11,497 nucleotides of DNA, taken from NCBI GenBank assembly GCA_900772235.1, contig CAAGQX010000108.1:1-11497 (forward strand). The letters are read 5' to 3'. Positions within the stretch are counted from its first letter, which is position 1, and every line of letters begins with the position of its first letter. Below, in pieces: positions 6,340-11,497 of this stretch. Position numbers and translations under genes: made by a program. The stretch comes from Clostridia bacterium (lineage in GTDB: Bacteria > Bacillota > Clostridia > TANB77 > CAG-508). Below the pieces are notes generated by a model. The model was not told the origin of the DNA. It did no database searches and saw only the letters and a program-made list of their open reading frames with translations.

Positions 6340-6407
6340 AATACTACTCTTTTTATAACCTCGGTAGGGCTTATATATCCGCCTACTGTCTTTGGCTAAA
6401 TTTTATA
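6340..6407 (-). ncRNA. Ribosomal protein L10 leader
   Basis: Immediately after the rplA stop the RNA reads GCCAAAGACAGTAGGC, then AAGCCCTACCGAGGT. CAGTAGG pairs with CCTACCG, and the flanking AAAGACAG and CGAGG segments match the conserved kink-turn-like L10-binding site of the Firmicute L10 leader. When the L10-L12 complex is in excess it is expected to bind here and favour the downstream terminator, lowering rplJL transcription. The motif assignment is by eye from the conserved bases. Confidence 0.82.
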
Positions 6408-7085
6408 TTATCCAATATAAATGCTTGGTCCCATACTTGTAGATAAAGCTATGCTTCTTATGTATTGACCTTTTGCTGCTGCTGGTTTTGCTTTTATAAT
6501 AGCATCCATAACAGTTTCATAGTTTTCTAGTAATTTGTCTGCTCCGAAAGAAACTTTTCCAAATCCTAAGTGAATAATATTTGTTTTATCTAATCTATAT
6601 TCAACTTTACCAGCTTTAATATCATTAATAGCTTTTGTAACATCCATTGTTACTGTTCCTGATTTTGGGTTTGGCATTAATCCTTTTGGTCCAAGTACTC
6701 TACCTAATCTACCAATAACACCCATCATATCTGGTGTTGCAACGATTACGTCATAATCGAACCAATTTTCTTTTTCTATTTTTGGAACTAATTCTTCTGC
6801 TCCAACGAAATCTGCTCCTGCTGCTTCAGCTTCTTTTGCTTTATCACCTTTAGCAAAAACTAAAACTCTTTTTGTTTTACCTGTACCATTTGGAAGTACT
6901 ACTGTACCTCTAACTTGTTGGTCAGCTTGTTTAGAATCTACACCTAATTTAACGTGTAATTCAATAGTTTCATCAAATTTTGCCTTTGGCATTTTTTCAA
7001 AAACTTCTATTGCTTCTTTAGCAGTATAAGTTTTGCTTGAATCAATAAGTTTTTCACACTCTTGATATCTTTTTCCTCTTTTCAT
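6408..7085 (-). CDS. rplA: 50S ribosomal protein L1
   Basis: This 225-aa protein is slightly shorter than the usual 229-235. Family features are the N-terminal KRYQECEKLIDSSKTYTAKEAIE, the KFDETIELHVKLGVD segment, the second-domain KVLGPKGLMPNPKSGTV-like motif (GRVLGPKGLMPNPKSGTVT) and the closing STSMGPSIYIG. L1 binds 23S rRNA at the mobile L1 stalk and helps release deacylated tRNA. In many bacteria it also represses its own mRNA. GGAGG lies 8 nt before the ATG. It is 86 nt downstream of rplK and directly abuts the L10 leader. A hairpin just upstream (7111-7127) is a possible feedback site. Confidence 0.97.
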   Translation of the reverse strand: MKRGKRYQECEKLIDSSKTYTAKEAIEVFEKMPKAKFDETIELHVKLGVDSKQADQQVRGTVVLPNGTGKTKRVLVFAKGDKAKEAEAAGADFVGAEELVPKIEKENWFDYDVIVATPDMMGVIGRLGRVLGPKGLMPNPKSGTVTMDVTKAINDIKAGKVEYRLDKTNIIHLGFGKVSFGADKLLENYETVMDAIIKAKPAAAKGQYIRSIALSTSMGPSIYIG

Positions 7086-7171
7086 TTAAAATCCTCCTTT
7101 TGGTGTTAACGAATATTTTTAATATTCTCCCACAATTTTACCTTTATATCATTTTAATTGATACCATTAGC

Positions 7172-7600
7172 TTATTCTGCTACAACTACTCCCATAGAAC
7201 GAGCAGTACCCATAACCATACTCATAGCTGTTTCTAAAGAAGCTGCATTTAAATCTTCCATTTTTTGTTTTGCAATTTCTTCTACTTGAGCTTTAGTTAT
7301 TGTAGCGACTTTATCTCTGTTTGGTTTTCCTGAACCTTTCTCAATTTTAATTGCTTTTTTAATTAAAACTGCTACTGGTGGAACTTTTGTTATAAAAGTA
7401 AATGATTTGTCTTTATAAACTGTTATAACAACTGGTATTATCATACCTGGTTGGTTAGCTGTTCTATCATTAAACTCTTTAACAAATGCCATAATATTAA
7501 TACCACTTGAACCTAATGCTGGTCCTACTGGTGGTGCTGGTGTAGCTTTTCCAGCTTCAATTTGTAACTTAATTACATTTGTAATTTCCTTCTCTGCCAT
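7172..7600 (-). CDS. rplK: 50S ribosomal protein L11
   Basis: The full-length 142-aa protein carries the N-terminal motif ATPAPPVGPALGSSGINIMAFVKEFN (about 19-44), which includes the proline-rich region contacted by thiopeptides and release factors. The rRNA-binding C-terminal domain from about residue 73 contains KKAIKIEKGSGKPNRDKVATIT and SMVMGTARSMGVVV. L11 sits on the GTPase-associated centre of 23S rRNA and is needed for RelA-type stringent sensing. An AAGGAAG site precedes the ATG. It is the first ribosomal gene after nusG, 76 nt downstream, and is cotranscribed with rplA. Confidence 0.97.
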   Translation of the reverse strand: MAEKEITNVIKLQIEAGKATPAPPVGPALGSSGINIMAFVKEFNDRTANQPGMIIPVVITVYKDKSFTFITKVPPVAVLIKKAIKIEKGSGKPNRDKVATITKAQVEEIAKQKMEDLNAASLETAMSMVMGTARSMGVVVAE

Positions 7601-7676
7601 TTTTTATACTTCCTTTCAAAATTTTATAAATTTATAGTTTATTGTTTATTAACAACTCTCTAAAACATTTTTTATT

Positions 7677-8210
7677 TTATACTTTTTCAACTTGAGCAAA
7701 ATCCAATTCAACTGGTGTTTCTCTACCAAACATAGAAACAAGTACTTTCACTTTGCTCTTGTCTTTATTTATTTCTTGTACTGAACCTATAAATCCAGCA
7801 AGTGGTCCACTTACAACTTTTACAGAATCATTAACATCATAGTCTACATTAACTACTGCTACTTCAAATCCCATATTTCTAATTTCTTCTGTTGTAAGAG
7901 GAATAGGGTCTGTTCCAGATCCTACAAATCCTGTAACTCCTCTAGTATTTCTTACTATATACCAAGATTCTTCAGTTACAATCATTTTTATTAAAACATA
8001 ACCTGGAAAAACTTTTTTTAAGTTTGTTTTTCTTTTACCATCTTTAATTTCTATTTGTTCTTCTAATGGAACAACTATATCAAAGAAGTAATCTTCTAAC
8101 TCTCTATTTTTAACAGTTTTTTCTAAGTCTGTTTTTACTTTATTTTCATACCCTGAATATGTATGTACTACATACCATCTTGGTTCTAAATTTTCTTCTA
8201 CTTGAGACAT
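7677..8210 (-). CDS. nusG: Transcription termination/antitermination protein NusG
   Basis: This 177-aa protein is normal in length. The NGN domain (about 10-110) starts RWYVVHTYSGYENKVKTDLE and includes KKVFPGYVLIKM and VRNTRGVTGFVG. The KOW domain (124-177) contains VNDSVKVVSGPLAGFIGSV. NusG binds RNA polymerase across the clamp, affects pausing and elongation, and couples transcription to translation or Rho. A strong GGAGG lies ahead of the ATG. It follows secE by 27 nt, the usual pairing. Confidence 0.97.
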   Translation of the reverse strand: MSQVEENLEPRWYVVHTYSGYENKVKTDLEKTVKNRELEDYFFDIVVPLEEQIEIKDGKRKTNLKKVFPGYVLIKMIVTEESWYIVRNTRGVTGFVGSGTDPIPLTTEEIRNMGFEVAVVNVDYDVNDSVKVVSGPLAGFIGSVQEINKDKSKVKVLVSMFGRETPVELDFAQVEKV

Positions 8211-8237
8211 TTAGTTGGCCTCCTTTATTTTAAAACC

Positions 8238-8567
8238 TTATTCTGTAGCTTTTATTAAATTTTCGTCTTCAGCTATTTCGTTTGTTGTATCTTCACTTGT
8301 TTCATTATCAGTAATATTTTGTTCTGTTGTTGTAGAATTTTTAATAGCTGATTTTAGTCTATTTATTCCGAAATTATTTAAAGCATCAAAAGCAACATCC
8401 AATACAAATACTATTGCCGCAGTAACTATTACTATAAATACAACAGCTACTGTATTTTTAAATAATTGTTTTGGTGTTGGCCAAATAACTTTTTTTAATT
8501 CTGCTTTAAAATCTTTCCAGAAATGTCTTTTATTTTTATTATCTTTTTTAGTTGTCTCTTTAGCCAT
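8238..8567 (-). CDS. secE: Preprotein translocase subunit SecE with acidic C-terminal tail
   Basis: SecE clamps SecY in the SecYEG protein-export channel. The conserved FWKDFKAELKKVIWPTPKQL (about 16-35) and one membrane helix (about 38-60, VAVVFIVIVTAAIVFVLDVAF) identify it. At 109 aa it is longer than the 60-75 aa common in Firmicutes. The surplus is a tail from about residue 70 rich in Asn, Thr, Glu and Asp (NSTTTEQNITDNETSEDTT and following), with no recognised function. An AGGAGG site precedes the ATG. It lies 27 nt after rpmG and 27 nt before nusG, so the cluster is one transcript. The tRNA-Trp often found near here in other Firmicutes is not present. Confidence 0.95.
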   Translation of the reverse strand: MAKETTKKDNKNKRHFWKDFKAELKKVIWPTPKQLFKNTVAVVFIVIVTAAIVFVLDVAFDALNNFGINRLKSAIKNSTTTEQNITDNETSEDTTNEIAEDENLIKATE

Positions 8568-8594
8568 TTTATTTCCTCCTAAAAATAGCTTAAT

Positions 8595-8759
8595 TTATTT
8601 TGTCTCTTTATGTGTTGTTCTTTTTTTGCAATATTTGCAATATTTAACAATTTCTAATCTGTCTGTGTTGTTTCTTTTATTTTTACTTGTCATATAATTT
8701 CTTCTTTTACACTCTGTACATTCTAGTGTAATGTTTTCTCTTGGTCCTTTTGCAGCCAT
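8595..8759 (-). CDS. rpmG: 50S ribosomal protein L33 (zinc-binding type)
   Basis: The start is the ATG at 8759, giving 54 aa beginning MAAKGPRENITLEC. The frame remains open to a TTG at 8777, but that TTG lies over the ribosome binding site (GGAGGTGGAG) and adds residues not found in L33. Cysteine pairs C14/C17 (CTEC) and C41/C44 (CKYC) form the zinc ribbon, making this the C+ form, usual under zinc-replete conditions. The middle carries the conserved NYMTSKNKRNNTDRLEIVKYC. L33 sits near the E site of the large subunit. It is the first gene of the operon. Confidence 0.95.
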   Translation of the reverse strand: MAAKGPRENITLECTECKRRNYMTSKNKRNNTDRLEIVKYCKYCKKRTTHKETK

Positions 8760-8813
8760 TTTTAGCTCCACCTCCAATTTTGTTTTATGCGGGTTTATAA
8801 CGATGCGTTTTTT

Positions 8814-8844
8814 AAGCTATGCCCCCGAATTTAGAACATAGCTT
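8814..8844 (-). promoter_or_regulatory. 5'-end stem-loop of the rpmG operon transcript
   Basis: AAGCTATG (8844-8837) pairs perfectly with CATAGCTT (8821-8814) around a 15-nt loop. The stem starts five bases after the -10 box, so the transcript would begin within or right at it. It could protect the 5' end or be a control element. I recognise no known riboswitch. Confidence 0.45.
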
Positions 8845-8848
8845 ATAT

Positions 8849-8877
8849 AATTTACCATATTTTGTTTAATTTGTCAA
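8849..8877 (-). promoter_or_regulatory. Promoter of the rpmG-secE-nusG-rpl operon
   Basis: A consensus -35 TTGACA (8877-8872) is followed, after exactly 17 bp, by TAAATT (8854-8849) as -10, preceded by TGG (extended -10 pattern). It faces rpmG, whose start is about 90 bp further on. This is the only strong sigma-A type signal seen ahead of the ribosomal genes. Confidence 0.75.
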
Positions 8878-8939
8878 CATTTTTTAAAGATTTTATGAAA
8901 ATTTGTTTTTATTGATTTTTCTTTTAATCGAATAATTCT

Positions 8940-9503
8940 TTACTTTTTCTTTTGTACTGAAAATCCAAACTTTCCTACTTTTTTTCCTAACGAAAAATAT
9001 TTGCCATTTGCATATGCAATTAGATTACATTTTGTTATATCAAATGCACCTGTTTCATCTATATATTTATCTTCTGCATTTATTGCAAGAACTTCTGCAA
9101 TAAACATATGATGGCTTCCAAGTTCTTTTATTTCCTTTACCTTACATTCAATTGAAACAGGACTTTCTTTTATTCCTGGTGCATTTACATATTTTAGTTT
9201 TTCTTTTGTTAGTTTCATTTCTTTAAATTTATCTACTTTTGCTCCTGTTTTTACCCCGCACCAGTCTGTAGCATAAGTAAGGTCTTCGTTAGTTAAATTT
9301 ATTACAAATTCGCCAGTTTTTTTTATTATATTATATGAATATCTTTCTGGTCTTACAGATATATATACCATTGCAGGATTTGTATTTATTATTCCTGTCC
9401 ATGCAACTGTAAGTATATTAGATTTTTCCATTGTACCACAACTTACCATTACAGCTGGTATTGGATATACAAAAGTACCTGGTTTCCATGATATTTTTGG
9501 CAT
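8940..9503 (-). CDS. Flavin reductase-like / flavoredoxin family protein
   Basis: This 187-aa protein resembles FMN-binding flavin reductase-like proteins of the split-barrel fold (flavoredoxin group). The start KISWKPGTFVYPIPAVMVSCG, then NILTVAWTGIINTNPAMVYISVRPERYSYNII and GEFVINLTNEDL, is the typical pattern, with the later SPVSIECKV and GSHHMFIAEVLA. Such proteins bind FMN and reduce flavin or carry electrons; the partner is not known here. There is no signal peptide. The ATG overlaps the stop of the upstream unknown gene by one base (TAATG) with GGTGGAG about ten bases before, so the pair is cotranscribed and probably coupled. The 3' side runs into the rpmG promoter region without a clear terminator. 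Confidence 0.85.
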   Translation of the reverse strand: MPKISWKPGTFVYPIPAVMVSCGTMEKSNILTVAWTGIINTNPAMVYISVRPERYSYNIIKKTGEFVINLTNEDLTYATDWCGVKTGAKVDKFKEMKLTKEKLKYVNAPGIKESPVSIECKVKEIKELGSHHMFIAEVLAINAEDKYIDETGAFDITKCNLIAYANGKYFSLGKKVGKFGFSVQKKK

Positions 9504-10366
9504 TATCTTTCGTCTCCACCCTCTTTTAAATTCTTTCCTAATTCCCTTTGTTCATATTCCTTTACTGCTGACATTTCACCTGTTTCGGCTAATAATATAT
9601 AATTATGAGATGCTTTGTATTTACATCTAATTCTATTTCTTTCTTCTGCACCTATATCCATACTATGATCTTCTGCTATTACACCTAAATATCCATTTGC
9701 ATTAGATAATTTTATATTATTTTCACTTAATAATTCACTTAAAACTACTTCTCTATATTCATCACTATCAGCCATTTCGGGAATGCTAATGTTAGAATAA
9801 ACTTCAAATGTTTCTGCCTTATTGCCAGCAGTAGGTCTTGTTACTTGGTATTTTGTTATGTAGCTTTCTTCCCCTAATTGCGTTTTGTAATGTAACATAC
9901 CAATGCACTTAATTTTAATTGTTTCACCACTCAAACTAGTAAATGCATTTTCCATTCCATCTTCTTTAACAAAATTTATACATTTTCCTTTGCCGTCTCT
10001 TCTATCCGCTATTATACTTTCATCATATAAGCTAGATATGTCATATTGTCTTTTATTATCTCCTAAAAGTCTTTCTTTAAATATGCTAAGAACTTGATTT
10101 GCTCCTAAGACACCTTTTTTAATTAACTCTCTAATTTCTGAATTTCTAAACATATCAAAACACTTTTCTAGTATTCTTCTTTTTTCTTCGTCTGCAGAAT
10201 AATTATGCTCTGTACCATTTTTTAAATCCCTTTCTTGTCCAGATTTAATTAATGTTATATATCCGTCATATGTTCTTCTTACTCCTTCCAAGTCTTTATT
10301 TATAAATTGTGATATCACATTTCTTAAAAAGTCTTCTCTATTAAAATTTTCTTCTTTTTCCATCAT
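9503..10366 (-). CDS. Hypothetical protein, first gene of flavin reductase operon
   Basis: I do not recognise this 287-aa protein. It has no signal peptide or membrane segment and is highly charged, so it should be cytoplasmic. Residues 1-115 look mainly helical (NREDFLRNVISQFINKDL and SADEEKRRILEKCFDMFRNSEIRELIKKGVLGANQVLSIFKERLL). Residues 120-260 look more strand-rich (GETIKIKCIGMLHYKTQLG, ESYITKYQVTRPTAG, NGYLGVIAEDHSMDIGAEE). The tail is charged (VKEYEQRELGKNLKEGG). Two ATGs are adjacent, at 10366 and 10363; the second has the better distance (7 nt) from GGAGG. It overlaps the flavin reductase gene by one base, which suggests a shared task, perhaps redox-related, but that is only context. 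Confidence 0.75.
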   Translation of the reverse strand: MMEKEENFNREDFLRNVISQFINKDLEGVRRTYDGYITLIKSGQERDLKNGTEHNYSADEEKRRILEKCFDMFRNSEIRELIKKGVLGANQVLSIFKERLLGDNKRQYDISSLYDESIIADRRDGKGKCINFVKEDGMENAFTSLSGETIKIKCIGMLHYKTQLGEESYITKYQVTRPTAGNKAETFEVYSNISIPEMADSDEYREVVLSELLSENNIKLSNANGYLGVIAEDHSMDIGAEERNRIRCKYKASHNYILLAETGEMSAVKEYEQRELGKNLKEGGDER

Positions 10367-10377
10367 ATATCCTCCAA

Positions 10378-10511
10378 TATAATATAATATAATTTATATT
10401 ATACTATAAAATCGAAAAAGTCAAATTTTTATGTTTTATTTGACTTTTCATATATCTATATATATAATTTAGATAAATAAATAATATATATAATTTAGAT
10501 GGAGGTTTTTT
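10378..10511. promoter_or_regulatory. Divergent promoter region with shared palindrome
   Basis: The spacer separates two divergent genes. An 11-bp inverted repeat (AAAAGTCAAAT 10416-10426, ATTTGACTTTT 10438-10448, loop 11 nt) contains a TTGACT -35 element in each arm, one facing each way. A pair of 16-bp direct repeats (10459-10474 and 10485-10500) follows on the AIM24 side. The palindrome could be an operator for both genes. Confidence 0.5.
10440..10468 (+). promoter_or_regulatory. Promoter of the AIM24-family gene
   Basis: TTGACT (10440-10445), a 17-bp spacer and a perfect TATAAT (10463-10468) make a near-consensus sigma-A promoter. The start codon lies 44 bp downstream, with GGAGG at 10501-10505. 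Confidence 0.8.
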
Positions 10512-11195
10512 ATGAATTTTAAATTAATTGGTGAAACTGTTCCAGCAGTTGAATTTACTTTATCTAAAGGTGAATCTATCTACTCTCAATCTGGTGGAAT
10601 GACTTGGCAAAGCGATGGAATTTCAATGTCTACAAATACCAAAGGTGGTATTATGAAAGGATTAGGAAGAATGTTTGCAGGTGAATCTTTATTTATGAAT
10701 ATTTATTCGGCCGAGAAAGATAATGCAACAATTGCTTTTGCTTCAACTTTACCTGGTCAAATTAAAGCTATTGACTTAAGTACTTTAAATGGAGGAATAA
10801 TTGCACAAAAAGGTGCCTTTCTTTGTGCTGAACCATCTGTAGAAATAAAGGTTGCTCTTACAAAAAGATTTTCTTCTGGCCTTTTTGGTGGAGAAGGCTT
10901 TATTCTTCAAAATATGTTTGGTACTGGTTATGTATTTTTGGAAGTTGACGGAGATGTTTATGAAAAGGATTTAGCCCCAGGTGAAATTCTAAAAGTAGAT
11001 ACAGGGAATGTGGTTGCTTTTGAAAAAACAGTTTCTTATGAAATTGAAACCGTAAAGGGATTGAAAAATATTTTCTTTGGAGGAGAAGGATTGTTTTTAA
11101 CAAGATTAGTTGGTCCTGGGAAAGTAATTCTTCAAACTCAAAACTTCAATGATTTTGCCGGAAGAATAATTGCTAGAATACCTAATAAAAATTAA
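10512..11195 (+). CDS. AIM24 / TIGR00266 family protein
   Basis: This 227-aa protein matches the AIM24 family (TIGR00266-like). It is rich in beta-strand and glycine, with no signal peptide or clear membrane helix. A motif of the form [MF/LF/FF]-(A/G)GE(S/G) recurs at about 54-58 (FAGES), 125-129 (FGGEG) and 189-193 (FGGEG), each followed by a hydrophobic strand, consistent with the three-part beta fold. Other family-like pieces are SQSGGMTWQSDGISM near the start and LPGQIKAIDL. In bacteria the biochemical function is not established; the yeast namesake is a mitochondrial inner-membrane organisation factor. GGAGG six bases before the ATG supports the start. It has its own strong promoter and is the only clear plus-strand gene here, convergent with the 5S rRNA. 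Confidence 0.88.
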   Translation: MNFKLIGETVPAVEFTLSKGESIYSQSGGMTWQSDGISMSTNTKGGIMKGLGRMFAGESLFMNIYSAEKDNATIAFASTLPGQIKAIDLSTLNGGIIAQKGAFLCAEPSVEIKVALTKRFSSGLFGGEGFILQNMFGTGYVFLEVDGDVYEKDLAPGEILKVDTGNVVAFEKTVSYEIETVKGLKNIFFGGEGLFLTRLVGPGKVILQTQNFNDFAGRIIARIPNKN

Positions 11196-11209
11196 TAATA
11201 ATTTTTATT
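11184..11209 (+). terminator. AT-only hairpin across the stop codon of the AIM24-family gene
   Basis: AATAAAAATT (11184-11193) pairs perfectly with AATTTTTATT (11200-11209) around AATAAT. The gene's TAA stop (11193-11195) lies inside it. All pairs are A-T, so it would be a weak terminator at best. Confidence 0.3.
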
Positions 11210-11220
11210 TAAATTTCTTT

Positions 11221-11380
11221 GTAGAGCGGGTGATTAAAATCGCCCGAAATAGAACATTATTGCATTTATTTTTGCTCAATTATGCAATAATATTTATCAA
11301 TGGTTCATAAACGGGCGGGTTTGGAACCCGCCCCTACAAATTTAATAATGGTTTTTGCATTTGCGAGCGATTAAAATTAC
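11221..11380. repeat. MITE-like repeat element, copy B
   Basis: This is a 160-bp diverged copy of the element at 119-281, in the same orientation. Shared parts include AATTATGCAATAATATTTAT and the hairpin GGGCGGGTTTGGAACCCGCC (from 11313) followed by CCTACAAATTTAATAATG. The terminal inverted repeats are decayed: the left end reads GTAGAGCGGG and the right end ATTAAAATTAC instead of a perfect match. It fills most of the space between the AIM24-family gene and the 5S rRNA. No target duplication is visible. Confidence 0.75.
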
Positions 11381-11385
11381 CTCCT

Positions 11386-11415
11386 CAGATTTCTTAACAT
11401 AATTAATCTGTTTTT
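11386..11415 (+). terminator. Weak terminator candidate between AIM24-family gene and 5S rRNA
   Basis: CAGATT (11386-11391) pairs with AATCTG (11405-11410), followed by TTTTT (11411-11415) on the plus strand. The stem is only 6 bp with a 13-nt loop, so this is a tentative call. Confidence 0.25.
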
Positions 11416-11429
11416 AGGCATAAAAAAAA

Positions 11430-11497
11430 TCTGGCAACGACCTATCTTTCCAGCAGGGTAACCCGCAAGTATTTTCGGCATGAACGAGCTTAACTTC
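11430..11497 (-). rRNA. rrf: 5S ribosomal RNA, 3' part (runs off the window end)
   Basis: The minus strand from 11497 reads GAAGTTAAGCTCGTTCATGC, and continues through the conserved loop and helix segments GGGTTACCCTGCTGG and GATAGGTCGTTGCCAGA. This is the 3' portion (about 68 of about 117 nt) of a 5S rRNA. The 5' portion, and presumably a 23S gene, lie beyond the window. Directly after the 3' end is a run of eight T (11429-11422), which with the terminal helix could act as a terminator. Confidence 0.92.

Noticed and set aside
8568..8594. tRNA-Trp or another tRNA in the rpmG-secE region
   Set aside because: The gap is only 27 nt, and no cloverleaf or TTCRA-type T loop is visible in the neighbouring spacers.
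8215..8697. 160-codon open frame antisense to secE and rpmG
   Set aside because: It covers two well-supported genes on the other strand and has no initiation signal; the product is low-complexity hydrophobic.
8760..8777. Upstream TTG start for rpmG adding six residues
   Set aside because: The TTG overlaps the GGAGGTGGAG ribosome binding site that serves the ATG at 8759, and L33 proteins begin at MAAKG-like sequence.
8881..8939. Terminator after the flavin reductase gene
   Set aside because: Only a weak mismatched ATT-GATT / AATC-AT pairing with no stable stem or proper U-tract is present.

Overview
The window comes from an AT-rich, low-GC Gram-positive bacterium, most likely a Clostridia-type Firmicute. 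The signs are GGAGG-type ribosome binding sites before almost every gene, the order rpmG-secE-nusG-rplK-rplA-rplJ-rplL, a zinc-type L33 and an L10 leader attenuator. Almost all genes lie on the minus strand; the AIM24-family gene is the one clear plus-strand gene.

Layout in plus-strand order. (1) 1-480 has no gene. It holds a 163-bp element with terminal inverted repeats (119-281) and an 89-bp imperfect palindrome (394-482) that overlaps the stop codon of the next gene. (2) 481-3681 is the remnant of an ABC export operon: an ABC-2 type permease with a large coiled-coil extracytoplasmic insert, its ATPase, and the C-terminal third of a second ATPase. (3) 3682-5135 is a complete IS3-family (IS150-like) insertion sequence with orfA, orfB and imperfect terminal inverted repeats, but no target duplication. 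(4) 5177-8759 is the rpmG-secE-nusG-rplK-rplA-rplJ-rplL operon, transcribed from a good promoter at 8877-8849, with an L10 leader and terminator hairpin before rplJ. (5) 8940-10366 holds a two-gene overlapping operon, an unrecognised 287-aa protein followed by a flavin reductase-like protein. (6) 10512-11195 encodes an AIM24/TIGR00266-like protein, divergent from that operon across a palindromic promoter region. (7) 11221-11380 is a second copy of the 160-bp element. (8) From about 11430 to the window end is the 3' part of a 5S rRNA on the minus strand.

The main anomaly is the IS junction. On one side the ribosomal operon stops after rplL, where rpoB is nearly always expected. On the other side an ABC ATPase gene is cut in mid-reading-frame and its 5' part is absent. 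With no target duplication, this looks like an IS-mediated rearrangement (deletion, inversion or recombination between IS copies) or a chimeric assembly join at a repeated IS. I did not find a clearly new defence or biosynthetic system. The most unusual items are the IS breakpoint, the small palindromic elements (one beside the rplJ leader), the duplicated coiled coil in the permease, and the unknown gene coupled to a flavin reductase.
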